Of a stretch of DNA of 64,000 nucleotides, positions 15,823-24,446 are shown piece by piece; position 1 is the stretch's first letter; every line of letters begins with the position of its first letter. This DNA comes from Novosphingobium aerophilum (GTDB lineage Bacteria; Pseudomonadota; Alphaproteobacteria; Sphingomonadales; Sphingomonadaceae). Where the stretch lies: the NCBI RefSeq assembly GCF_014230305.1, contig NZ_JACLAU010000001.1, positions 248,001 through 312,000 on the forward strand, given 5' to 3'. The translations under genes were made by a program, and so were the position numbers. Under the pieces are notes generated by a model. That model had not been told where the DNA came from. It worked only from the letters and a program-made list of their open reading frames with translations, and ran no database searches.

Positions 15823-17064
15823 ATGCCTGCCCCTGCCGGTCCCGCTCCGTCGCCCCCTGAGCCGCTCTTCGGCGACCCGGCGTTCCCCCCGGGCCGGGCC
15901 GCCGGACTGGCGCGCCTAGCGCACTTCGTGCCGCGTTCCGGGGCCGCCTATGCCGCCGGTCGCAACACCGATCCTGGTCCGGACCAGCCGGGCGCGGTCT
16001 CGCGCCTGTCCCCCTGGCTGCGCTATCGCCTGATTGACGAGCAGGAGGTGATCGCGGCGGTGCTGGCCCGGCATCGTCTGCCCGACTGCGACAAGTTCGT
16101 GCAGGAGGTGCTGTGGCGCACGTACTGGAAAGGATGGCTCGAGCGGCGCCCCGCGGTCTGGTCGCGGTTCATCGAGGAGCGCGACCGGCAGCGGGACAAT
16201 CCGCCCGATCCCCTCCTGCTGGCCGATGCCGAGGCCGGGCGCACCGGCATCGAGGGTTTCGACGACTGGGCGCGTGAGCTGGTCGGGACCGGCTACCTCC
16301 ACAATCATGCGCGGATGTGGTTCGCATCGATCTGGATCTTCACCCTGCGCCTGCCCTGGGCGCTGGGCGCGGACTTCTTCCTGCGCCACCTGATCGACGC
16401 CGACGCGGCGAGCAACATCCTGTCATGGCGGTGGGTCGCCGGCCTGCAGACCGCGGGCAAGACCTATCTGGCGACGGCCGACAACATCGCCCGCCACACC
16501 GGGGGCCGTTTCGCTCCCCGCGGCCTGGCGAGTGAGGCCGTGGCCCTGGTCGAGCCGCCGATCGGGGCGGCCGGGCCTGTTCCGCCGGCGGCGCCCGCCC
16601 CGCCGCCTGACCCGGCCTTGCTGCTGGTCACCGCCGATGATCTTCACCCCGAAGCGCTCTGGACGCCGGGCCATCCGGTCGCAGGCGTGCTGGTGGTGGA
16701 CGATCCGGCCCTGCTATGGGGGGATCGCGCGCGTGGGTTCGTCAATGCAGCCATGACCGACACAGCGGCCCGTCTCGGCGCGCACTTCGCCGCCACACCT
16801 TCGTTGCGGACCGGGCTGGATGCGTCCGGCCTGGTCGCGGTGGCAGAGGCGGCGGGGGTTCGGCACATCGTCACCCCCTATGCTCCGGTTGGCCCGGTGG
16901 CCGATGCCCTGGCCGCTATCGAACCGACCCTCGCCGCCGCCGGGGTCGCGCTGCACCGGGTCCGGCGGGAGTGGGACGAATGGTTCTGGCCCCATGCGAC
17001 CAAGGGCTTCTTTCCGTTCAAGGAACGCATTCCGGCTGTCCTGCGCGAGCTGGGATTGACCTGA
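15823..17064 (+). CDS. Photolyase/cryptochrome-like flavoprotein with swapped domain order
   Basis: 413 residues from ATG 15823 (440 if 15742 is used; neither has a clear ribosome site). The helical FAD-binding domain of photolyases comes first: SRLSPWLRYRLIDEQEV, FVQEVLWRTYWKGWLE, the HNHARMWFASIW block and SNILSWRWVAGLQTAGKTYL. A Pro/Ala linker leads to an alpha/beta domain (LLLVTADDLHPEALWTPGHP through VRHIVTPYAPVGPVADALAA) ending in TKGFFPFKERIP. That ending recalls the stretch closing the N-terminal domain of ordinary photolyases. Normal photolyases have the alpha/beta domain first. Light sensing or DNA repair is possible; activity is unknown. Confidence 0.75.
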   Translation: MPAPAGPAPSPPEPLFGDPAFPPGRAAGLARLAHFVPRSGAAYAAGRNTDPGPDQPGAVSRLSPWLRYRLIDEQEVIAAVLARHRLPDCDKFVQEVLWRTYWKGWLERRPAVWSRFIEERDRQRDNPPDPLLLADAEAGRTGIEGFDDWARELVGTGYLHNHARMWFASIWIFTLRLPWALGADFFLRHLIDADAASNILSWRWVAGLQTAGKTYLATADNIARHTGGRFAPRGLASEAVALVEPPIGAAGPVPPAAPAPPPDPALLLVTADDLHPEALWTPGHPVAGVLVVDDPALLWGDRARGFVNAAMTDTAARLGAHFAATPSLRTGLDASGLVAVAEAAGVRHIVTPYAPVGPVADALAAIEPTLAAAGVALHRVRREWDEWFWPHATKGFFPFKERIPAVLRELGLT

Positions 17065-17128
17065 TACCGACTGGTGGTCGCCAAAGGCTTGTGGCACGCT
17101 TGGCGCCTCGGACTTGGAAGGAGAGACC

Positions 17129-18013
17129 ATGTTTCATCCTGTTGGCGCCGCCGTGGCGGCCATCGTGTTGGGGACCCTGGCGGTCGCTCCGGCCCAGGCG
17201 TTCACGTCGGACCGGATCATCGTCACCGTCCAGGGATCGGGCCCCGACGTGATCCTGGTACCGGGGCTGACCTCCAACCCGCGAATCTACAACGCGCTGG
17301 TCTCGGGCCTGCCCGGCTACCGCTACCACCTCGTCCAGGTGCGCGGGTTTTCGGGCACCGCTCCGGGCGCCAATGTCCAGGGCGATGTCTCCGCGGCCGT
17401 CGCGGAGGAGCTGGCGCGCTATGTGCGGGAGGAGAAGCTGGTCAAGCCGGCGCTGATCGGCCACTCGATGGGCGGCACGATCGGGATGATGCTGGCAAGC
17501 CGCCACCCCGATGCGCTCGGCCGCTTGATGGTGGTCGATATGGTGCCCTTCACCGGCGCCTTCTTCGGCGCCAAGACCGGGGCAGAAGCGCGCGCCATCG
17601 TCGAGGGCATGCAGGCGCGCATGGCCGGCAATCCCGATGGGATGAAGGCCATGATGACCCAGATGGTCGCCGGCATGGTCAACAACGAGGCAGAGCGCCC
17701 GGCGGTCATGGAGGATTCGCGCACCAGCGATCCGGCCCTGACGGCGCGCACCTATGCCGATATCCAGGCGACCGATCTGCGCGCTGAGCTCAAGGCGGTG
17801 ACCGTTCCGGTGACCGTGCTTTACGTCAAGCCGGCCATGGCCGCGGGCGTGCCCGACGACCAGTTCGATGCCGGCTACCGCATCCAGTATGCCAATGTCC
17901 CGGGCGCCGTGCTGACCCGCATTCCGGATGCGGCCCACTTCATCATGCTCGATGCCCCGGCGCGCTTCCTGGCCGAGGTCAAGCAGTTCCTGCCCGCCCC
18001 GCCGCGTTCCTAG
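17129..18013 (+). CDS. Secreted alpha/beta hydrolase
   Basis: 294 residues from the ATG at 17129, which sits behind GGAAGGAGAG. A Sec signal peptide (MFHPVGAAVAAIVLGTLAVA) is cleaved near AQAF. The alpha/beta-hydrolase fold shows the nucleophile elbow GHSMGG (Ser113), an oxyanion-region LVPGLTSNPRIY and the catalytic His near residue 269 in DAAHFIML. It is probably a periplasmic esterase or amidase of the lysophospholipase/MhpC-like group; the substrate is not deducible. It lies 64 bp after the photolyase-like gene and converges on the M24 peptidase. Confidence 0.85.
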   Translation: MFHPVGAAVAAIVLGTLAVAPAQAFTSDRIIVTVQGSGPDVILVPGLTSNPRIYNALVSGLPGYRYHLVQVRGFSGTAPGANVQGDVSAAVAEELARYVREEKLVKPALIGHSMGGTIGMMLASRHPDALGRLMVVDMVPFTGAFFGAKTGAEARAIVEGMQARMAGNPDGMKAMMTQMVAGMVNNEAERPAVMEDSRTSDPALTARTYADIQATDLRAELKAVTVPVTVLYVKPAMAAGVPDDQFDAGYRIQYANVPGAVLTRIPDAAHFIMLDAPARFLAEVKQFLPAPPRS

Positions 18014-18030
18014 ACCCGGGTCGGGTCGCG

Positions 18031-19395
18031 TCAGGGGTCGGACGGGATCAGGGTGAGTTCGGTCTGGCGTCCGTCGATGTAGCGCAGGCTGCGCCCGTCG
18101 AAGAGCGCGTTCTCCTCGGTCCGGAAGTCCACCCGCTGGCCGCCCCATTCGGGCACGGCGGCATAGGACGTCAGCTCGATCGACCAGGCGGTATTGGGCC
18201 GGATCGGCCCGGTGCCGCGCGGATCGGCGTTCTGGTTGTCCCAGAACCCGATCGACGGACCGGCGCCGTGGCCGTGTAGCCCGATCGGGTGCGCATAGAT
18301 TGACGGATCGAGCCCGGCCGCCTTGGCCTCGGCGCGGGCCCTGGCGAGCGCCTCGTTGCCGCTCCGCCCGATGGCGAACTGACGGGTCAGGATGTCCTGC
18401 ACGCGGTTGCTGTTGGCCAGCCCCTGCCGCAGACCGGCCGGGGCGCTGGTCTCGCCTGGCTTCAGGACATAGGCCAGATGCTGGGTATCGGTGTTGAGCC
18501 GCAGATAGGTGATGCCGAAGTCGGTCCACAGCAGGTCCCCGGGACGGATCACCTCCGATCCCTCCAGCATGCCCTTCACCCCCTGCCGCTGGATCGCCAC
18601 CGAGGGATGGAACCATGGCTCCAGGCCCAGTTGGAGCAGACGGTCGCGATACCACCACTGGACCTGCTCGGCCGTGGTCACCCCCGGGGTGATGACCGCG
18701 CGCGAGAAGGCCTGCGCGATCACTGCATGGGCGGCCCGCATGATCGTGGGGTAGAGCGCCATCTCGGCCGGTGTGCGGGTCTCCAGCCAGCGCACCGCCA
18801 GCCCCTCGCCGCTGACGATCCGGGGGCGCAGCGCCGGGGGCAGGGCCGCGGTGAAGGCCGCATACTGGCTGACCGTCATCCCGTCGGCAAACTGCGACAG
18901 GTCCGAGATGTTGACCGCGATCCGCGCCGGATTGCGCGCGGCGATCAGATCGGCGGCGGCTTGCCACTGGTCGGGCTGCTTGTCCGGGTCCCAGGCCGGG
19001 GCGAACAGACCGCCCAGGCCATACCGGCTCACGGTCAGCCGCTCGACCGGCTTGCCGTCGCCCGGATCGTGGAAGATCAGGATGGTCCGGCGCCGCGCAT
19101 GCATGTTGTGCGCATCGAGCATCGAGGCAACCACCGGCTCCTCGAAGTATTCGCGCGCGACCAGCAGCCACAGGTCGACCCCCTCGGCCCGCATGATGGC
19201 CGGAACGATCTCGTCAAGCCGGGTGGCAAGGATGCGGTTCTCGGTCTCGGCCCGTTCGCGCGCGGACAGGATCGGAGGGAGGGCGGAGGCGCCCTGCTCG
19301 GATTGGCTGAATGCGATCGGGGTGTCCTGGGCGCCGGCCGGTGCGGCGAGAGTGGCCCAGGCCAGCATGGCGGCGGATAGGAATCGGTTCGCCAT
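18031..19395 (-). CDS. Secreted M24-family metallopeptidase (Xaa-Pro aminopeptidase type)
   Basis: 454 residues from ATG 19395 with GAGGGAGAG upstream. It has a signal peptide ending PAGAQD. A creatinase-like N-terminal domain precedes the pita-bread M24 domain. The metal ligands are visible in order: two Asp in WTDFGITYLRLNTDTQ (11 apart, as in the family), His in HPIGLHGHG, Glu in WSIELTS and Glu in RTEENALF. It should release N-terminal residues before Pro, or act on a related amide, in the periplasm. The N-terminal domain is not of the standard PepP type, so another amidohydrolase specificity is possible. It follows the DUF1338 gene on the same strand by 72 bp. Confidence 0.88.
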   Translation of the reverse strand: MANRFLSAAMLAWATLAAPAGAQDTPIAFSQSEQGASALPPILSARERAETENRILATRLDEIVPAIMRAEGVDLWLLVAREYFEEPVVASMLDAHNMHARRRTILIFHDPGDGKPVERLTVSRYGLGGLFAPAWDPDKQPDQWQAAADLIAARNPARIAVNISDLSQFADGMTVSQYAAFTAALPPALRPRIVSGEGLAVRWLETRTPAEMALYPTIMRAAHAVIAQAFSRAVITPGVTTAEQVQWWYRDRLLQLGLEPWFHPSVAIQRQGVKGMLEGSEVIRPGDLLWTDFGITYLRLNTDTQHLAYVLKPGETSAPAGLRQGLANSNRVQDILTRQFAIGRSGNEALARARAEAKAAGLDPSIYAHPIGLHGHGAGPSIGFWDNQNADPRGTGPIRPNTAWSIELTSYAAVPEWGGQRVDFRTEENALFDGRSLRYIDGRQTELTLIPSDP

Positions 19396-19467
19396 TCTCT
19401 CCCTCACGGCGTGTCACGTCGCGCCGACACTGGCGGTTCCCGCCGCGGGGATCAAGCGCAGCGTCCG

Positions 19468-20784
19468 TCAGGTCTCGTGCAGCGCCACCGACCCGCGCAG
19501 ATGGGCCAGCGCCGCCTCGCGCGAGGCGTCCTCGATCGCCTGGTACAGGGCAAAGGGATCCAGGATCGCCCGGCCGATCGCCGCTTCCAACTCGGCCTGC
19601 GATGAGGCCTGGGTGCTGGCGCTGTAATCGTCATCGGCCAGGTTCGAACGGAAGATGCCGGCAGCGCTGACGGGAAGGAAATCCTCGTAGAGGATCGGCT
19701 CGGCCACGATCAAGCCGCGGTCCAGCGCCTCCTCCAGGTCCGTCGCCCCGCCGCTCGTGCCGGTGGCGACATAGCGGGCATAGGCCAGGCCGTTCCGGCG
19801 CAGGGTCACGAAATCGTCGGGGAAAGCGGCGAAGGCCTCGTCCGGGGAGGTCCCCTCATTGCGCAGGGTGGCCAGGCACTGGTCGTAAAGGGCCCGTCCC
19901 CTGGGGGTCAGCGCCGCGCCGCGCTGCTCGACCTCGCCGAAGCGGGCGGTGTGGCGCAGGGGCTCGCTGGCGGGATCGGCACCGGCCGGAACGAAGGGTT
20001 CGGCCAGGGCGCTGAAGCTGGTCTGGCGCAGCAGGATCGCCGTCCGACGCCGCGGCGGCCCTTCGATGCTGGCCTTGTGGGGCAGGCCGCGCGCGGCCAT
20101 CTCGGCCTGGACGCGGTCGATGTCGTGCGTGTGCGGGGTCAGGTGATTGATGTGCGGGCCGCCGAACGCGACCACGTCGGCCACCAGCCGGTGCGAGCCG
20201 AGCAGCCGGGCATAGGTCTCGCCGTCGACCCGGGCGGTTCCGTGCCAGCGGAAGACCTCGAGCGCGCCGGCCACGAAGGCCTCGGCCTGGGCCTCATCCA
20301 GCCCGCCCTGCGCCTCGGCGCGATCGACCAGGGCCAGCGTTTCCGCCGACACGATGGTCCGCCCGGCCAGGATCGTCTCCGCCGCTGCGCGCAATGCGGC
20401 GTCCTCGATCAGTTCCAGCCGCAGCAGCGAGGTGAACACACGGAACGGGTTGATGGCCAGCCCCTCGGCGGTGACCGGGCGGAAGGCGGTCGAATGGACG
20501 GGCACGCCCACCGGGGTCAGATCGTAGTAGCCGACGGGGTGCATGCCCATGACCGCGAACAGCCGGGCGATGGCCCGCATCTCTGCCGGGGTGCCGACGC
20601 GGATCGCGCCATGGCGTTCGACCGCGGCGTCCGGTTCGCCGGTGATCGCCTCGTTCACCTCGGCGACGATGTCGCGCAGCGTGGTGTAGAGCGGCACCTC
20701 GTCGCGGTACATCGCCGACATGGCCGCGGCGAAGCGCCGGCGGATCACGTCGGGGGAAACGAAGCACGTGTCCGGACGGACCAT
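19468..20784 (-). CDS. DUF1338 family, 2-oxoadipate dioxygenase/decarboxylase (HglS/YdcJ-like)
   Basis: 438 residues, start ATG 20784 behind GAGGAGCC. DUF1338 is a VOC-related metal enzyme family; the characterised member HglS converts 2-oxoadipate to D-2-hydroxyglutarate in lysine catabolism. Family features are the N-terminal RHGAIRVGTPAEM (candidate metal His), the central GPHINHLTPHTHDID and the RQTSF segment, with a C-terminal LIVAEPILYEDFLPVSAAGIFRSNL. It lies after the 2-hydroxyacid dehydrogenase gene. Whether it belongs to the glycerate locus or to amino-acid degradation cannot be told from sequence. Confidence 0.85.
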   Translation of the reverse strand: MVRPDTCFVSPDVIRRRFAAAMSAMYRDEVPLYTTLRDIVAEVNEAITGEPDAAVERHGAIRVGTPAEMRAIARLFAVMGMHPVGYYDLTPVGVPVHSTAFRPVTAEGLAINPFRVFTSLLRLELIEDAALRAAAETILAGRTIVSAETLALVDRAEAQGGLDEAQAEAFVAGALEVFRWHGTARVDGETYARLLGSHRLVADVVAFGGPHINHLTPHTHDIDRVQAEMAARGLPHKASIEGPPRRRTAILLRQTSFSALAEPFVPAGADPASEPLRHTARFGEVEQRGAALTPRGRALYDQCLATLRNEGTSPDEAFAAFPDDFVTLRRNGLAYARYVATGTSGGATDLEEALDRGLIVAEPILYEDFLPVSAAGIFRSNLADDDYSASTQASSQAELEAAIGRAILDPFALYQAIEDASREAALAHLRGSVALHET

Positions 20785-20888
20785 GGCGGCAGGCTCCTCG
20801 ATCTGGCCCGGTGCTGGACACCCGGGCTTGCTCAAGAGCGCAACATAGTTGCGTGACTTGGCAATGTCGACCGGGGTCGCGCGGGTCG

Positions 20889-21830
20889 TCACACCGGCGT
20901 CAGCGGATGTCCCCGTTCGAACCAGGCGATCAGGTTGTCGGCCACCAGGTGGCCCATGGCGCTGCGGGTGTGCTCCGAAGCCGATCCGACGTGGGGCAGC
21001 AACACGGCATTGGGCAGGGCGAGCAGCTCGGCCGGGACCTCGGGCTCGGCCGCATAGACGTCGAGCCCGGCGGCCAGGATCGTGCCCTGGCGCAAGGCGT
21101 CGATCAGCGCATCCTGATCGACCACGCTGCCCCGCGCGACATTGATCAGCACCCCTTGCGGGCCCAGCGCGGCGAGGACCGCCGCATCGATGATGTGCCG
21201 CGTCGCGGGACCGCCCGGCAGGATCGCGATCAGCGTGTCGCAGGCCTCCGCCAGGGCGAGGGGCGTGGGATACCAGGGATAGGCCACTGCCGCCTGCCGG
21301 GTGCGGCCGTGATAGGCCAGGTCCACCCCGAATCCCTCCAGCCGCCGCGCGATCGCCTTGCCGATCCCGCCCAGCCCCAACAGACCGACCCGCCGCCCGC
21401 GCAAGGTGGGCGAAAGCGGGAAGCCGCCGTCGCGCCACAGTCCCGCGCGCAGGAACCGCTCGGCCTGCGGCAACTGCCGGATCGTGGCGAGCAGCAGCGC
21501 CACGGCCAGATCGGCCACCTCCTCGTCCAGCACGCCGGGGGTGTTGGTCACCACGATCCCGCGCGCCCGGGCCGCGGCGATATCGACATTGTCATAGCCG
21601 ACGCCGAAGTTGGCGACGATCTCCAGCGCGGGCAGCCGGTCGAACAGGTCGGCGCCGACCGGCCCGGCAAGGGTGCTCACCGCCAGGGCGCGGATCGAGG
21701 GGCCATGGGCGCGCAGGAAGGCGTCCGGATCGTCCTCCTGCCACAAGCGGTGCAGGGTGAAGCGGGGTTCCAGCGCGGCGGCGACCGAGCCGTGCATCGG
21801 GGCGGGTAGCAGGATGGATTCGCGGCTCAC
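20889..21830 (-). CDS. D-2-hydroxyacid dehydrogenase (hydroxypyruvate/glyoxylate reductase type)
   Basis: 313 residues. The NAD(P)-binding motif is GLGGIGKAIARRL near residues 150-162. The catalytic triad of the family is present: Arg in NVARGSVVDQDAL, Glu in AEPEVP and His in LPHVGSASEHTR. The nearby NFGVGYDNVDI and NTPGVLDEEVADL are characteristic of plant-type hydroxypyruvate/glyoxylate reductases. It would interconvert hydroxypyruvate or glyoxylate with D-glycerate or glycolate in the cytosol, a good match for the glycerate kinase two genes upstream. It follows the MFS gene by 55 bp. Confidence 0.9.
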   Translation of the reverse strand: MSRESILLPAPMHGSVAAALEPRFTLHRLWQEDDPDAFLRAHGPSIRALAVSTLAGPVGADLFDRLPALEIVANFGVGYDNVDIAAARARGIVVTNTPGVLDEEVADLAVALLLATIRQLPQAERFLRAGLWRDGGFPLSPTLRGRRVGLLGLGGIGKAIARRLEGFGVDLAYHGRTRQAAVAYPWYPTPLALAEACDTLIAILPGGPATRHIIDAAVLAALGPQGVLINVARGSVVDQDALIDALRQGTILAAGLDVYAAEPEVPAELLALPNAVLLPHVGSASEHTRSAMGHLVADNLIAWFERGHPLTPV

Positions 21831-21885
21831 CGGTGGGTGATAGCCAAGCCGCCGGGCGCGGTCACCAGTCGCCGCAGGCGATCCG

Positions 21886-23166
21886 TCAGCCTTGCTGCAG
21901 CACCCGCCGTACGACTGGACGACCCGCCAGCAGCAGCAGCACGGCCAGCAGGTAAAGCCCGGCCATCATCCCGAAACCCGCGGCCAGCCCGGTGAGCGTG
22001 GCGATCGCGGGCAGGGCGACCGTCGCGATCCCGGCGCCGATGAAGCCCATCATGGTCATCAGTCCTGCGGCCGTCGCGCGGGCGGCGTCGGGCATGACAT
22101 CGTGCATCGCGGCATAGATGCAGCCGTCGAACAGGCCCTTGCCGAAGCTGGTGGCGAACAGCATGGCGCCGACCATCGTCGCCGACCGTGCCCAGGGGAA
22201 GGGGAGCAGGAAGGTGGCGGCGACCGTCAGGCCAAGGGTCAGGACGGTGATCCGGCCCAGCGGATTGCGCGCGGCGAGGACGTCGGCCAGCCACCCGCCG
22301 ACGAGCACCGAGCAGAACCCGGCCGTGGTGATCATCACCGGTCCGACCAGTGCGCTGTCGGCCAGATCGAGCTTGAGCACGTCGTGAGCGTAGGTGTTGC
22401 TCCAGTTGAGCACGGCCGAATAGGCCGCCGTGGCCAGGAAGAACACCGCGCAGAGCAGCAGGGCGGCCGGGTTGCGCAGGACCATGCGCAGCGGCTCGGC
22501 CGGTTCGGACGGGTGGGCCTGCGCCTGCGGCGTCCGGGACGGGGCATCATCGCGCAGTTTGCCGAGCAGCACGACCAGGACCACGAAGCCCAGGCCCGAA
22601 AAGACCAGGAACGGCATCCACCAGCCGTGCAGGTCGGCCAGGCGCCCGGCCGCCCAGCCGCCGATCCCGCCGCCGGCGAACACGGCGGTCTGGTGGATGG
22701 CCAGGGCGCGGCTGCGCCGGGCCGGGCTCTGCCAGGCGCTGATCAGCGCCGTGGCCGTGGGGTAATAGGTGGACTCGCCGACCGCGACCAGCGTGCGCAT
22801 GGCCAGGAGCATGGCGAAGCCCGTGGCGATCGGCATCAGCCCCGTGGCCGTGCTCCAGAACACCAGCCCGAACACGATCATGTTGCGGCGCCGGACCGAG
22901 TCCCCGATCCGTCCGAACAGGAACGCGCAGACCGCATAGGTCCAGAAGAACACGGTATCGACCAGGCCGAGCTGGATGTCGCTGATCGCGAAGGCATCGC
23001 GCAGCAGCGGCTTGACCGAGTTGAGGATGGCCCGGTCCGCCGAATTGAGGAACGAGACGCACCACAGCAGGCCGACCAGGATCCAGGGGTAGTTGGCCGG
23101 GGCGGGCCGGTCGAACCGTCCGGCGACCCAGCGACCGACCGGTCCGGCGGCACCCGGCCGGTTCAC
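21886..23166 (-). CDS. MFS transporter, probable organic-acid/sugar-acid permease
   Basis: About 426 residues with twelve predicted membrane helices. A GTG at 23166 forms a GTGA overlap with the glycosidase stop, so I prefer it to ATG 23202, which would overlap by 40 nt; no ribosome site precedes either, as expected for coupled translation. The loop-2/3 region FGRIGDSVRRRNMI and the helix-4 segment GESTYYPTATALIS resemble the hexuronate/D-galactonate anion-symporter and spinster-like families. It probably carries glycerate, a glycosylglycerate or its sugar across the inner membrane. The assignment of substrate rests on neighbours only. Confidence 0.88.
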   Translation of the reverse strand: MNRPGAAGPVGRWVAGRFDRPAPANYPWILVGLLWCVSFLNSADRAILNSVKPLLRDAFAISDIQLGLVDTVFFWTYAVCAFLFGRIGDSVRRRNMIVFGLVFWSTATGLMPIATGFAMLLAMRTLVAVGESTYYPTATALISAWQSPARRSRALAIHQTAVFAGGGIGGWAAGRLADLHGWWMPFLVFSGLGFVVLVVLLGKLRDDAPSRTPQAQAHPSEPAEPLRMVLRNPAALLLCAVFFLATAAYSAVLNWSNTYAHDVLKLDLADSALVGPVMITTAGFCSVLVGGWLADVLAARNPLGRITVLTLGLTVAATFLLPFPWARSATMVGAMLFATSFGKGLFDGCIYAAMHDVMPDAARATAAGLMTMMGFIGAGIATVALPAIATLTGLAAGFGMMAGLYLLAVLLLLAGRPVVRRVLQQG

Positions 23167-24446
23167 TGTCCGCACCAGGCCAGCCACATCGCGGCGGTCC
23201 ATGAGAAATCGCCGCCGCCCGAACCTTCGCCGGTCTCCGGGCTGAAGCTTTCATAGAACCCGGAGCGGATGATCAGGCGGGTCGAATCCGCCCGGATCCG
23301 CTCGGCCCAGTCGGCCTGGCCCTGCTCGGCCAGACCCCGGGCGACCATGTAGCTGACCACCAGCCAGATCGGGCCGCGCCAGTAGCGCCGGTGATCGTAA
23401 TCGCGGCTCCCCGCCTCCAGACTGGGCAGGAGGTACTGCGCCGAGCGGCCCATCCGCTCGAGCGCGTCGAGCAGGCGCTGCCGCTGCGCGGGGGTGCCGA
23501 CCCCGGCATAGAAGGCCAGGAAGCTGGCATTGGTGACCAGGCCCGAACTCTCCCCGGTAATCACGTCGCGCGAGCAGAAGGCCCCGACCTCTTCGTTCCA
23601 CAGCCAGTCCATGCCCTGTTCCGACAGGGCGACGCGCCCGCGCAATTCGTCGGCCGCGGCCTCGTCCCCGATCGCCTCGGCCAGGGCCAGCAGGTCGCGG
23701 TTGGCGCGCAGCAGCATCATCGACATGCCGACATCGATCATCCGGAACGGACCCTGATCCGCGATCACGCGGTGATCCCATCCGCTGGACCGGCCGAACT
23801 GCAGGATCGCCACGTAGCGATCGTATTCGCGCTGGGTCGGCCGCATCGCGGCATCGACGTGGCCGGTGTCGCGCCGCTGGTAGGATCCCACGCCCGATGT
23901 GTCGATCCGGTCGAGCGCATGGTCCCACTCGCTGGAGTTGTCGCGCCCGGTTTCCCAGTTGTGCGTGACCATGACCAGCCCGTTGCCCAGCGGATCGCGA
24001 TAGGTGTGAAACCAGCGATGGCTCTTCAGGCAGGCGGCGTAGAGCGCGCGCATCCGCGGATGGGACGGATCGGCGCCTTCCTGCTCCCACAACTGGCGGA
24101 CCACGCTGGCCAGCACCGGGGGCTGAGTGATCCCGGATGTTGGCGGAGTCCGGCCGGTGTTCCACACCTCGGGACCGGGGAAATAGCCGGCGTCGTGCTG
24201 GTGGAACACGATGTGCGGGATCATCCCGTCTTCCCACTGGGCGGAGACCAGGCTTTCGATCTCCTGCCAGGCGCGGTTCCGGTCGAACTCGGCGAAGCCC
24301 AGCGCGACGAAGGCCGAATCCCAGTTCCACTGGAACGGGTAGAGCCCGCCGGTCGGCACCGTGTAGCCGCCCCGGTCGTTGCGGCGCAGGATATCGCGCG
24401 CCAGATCGTCCAGTGTCGGTTCCGCCGGCTGGGCCGTCAGGGTCAT
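23163..24446 (-). CDS. MGH1/GH63-type glycoside hydrolase, probable glucosyl(mannosyl)glycerate hydrolase
   Basis: 427 residues with no signal peptide, so cytosolic. It has the alpha/alpha-barrel hallmarks of MGH1-type (GH63-related) hydrolases: YPFQWNWDSAFVALGFAEFD at residues 36-55, a central HNWETGRDNSSEWDHAL, and YWRGPIWLVVSYM near the C-terminus, ending SWTAAMW. Characterised relatives of this size hydrolyse mannosylglycerate or glucosylglycerate. The ATGA overlap with a glycerate kinase supports that substrate: hydrolysis would release D-glycerate for the kinase. A trehalase-like or alpha-glucosidase role remains possible. Confidence 0.82.
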   Translation of the reverse strand: MTLTAQPAEPTLDDLARDILRRNDRGGYTVPTGGLYPFQWNWDSAFVALGFAEFDRNRAWQEIESLVSAQWEDGMIPHIVFHQHDAGYFPGPEVWNTGRTPPTSGITQPPVLASVVRQLWEQEGADPSHPRMRALYAACLKSHRWFHTYRDPLGNGLVMVTHNWETGRDNSSEWDHALDRIDTSGVGSYQRRDTGHVDAAMRPTQREYDRYVAILQFGRSSGWDHRVIADQGPFRMIDVGMSMMLLRANRDLLALAEAIGDEAAADELRGRVALSEQGMDWLWNEEVGAFCSRDVITGESSGLVTNASFLAFYAGVGTPAQRQRLLDALERMGRSAQYLLPSLEAGSRDYDHRRYWRGPIWLVVSYMVARGLAEQGQADWAERIRADSTRLIIRSGFYESFSPETGEGSGGGDFSWTAAMWLAWCGQ

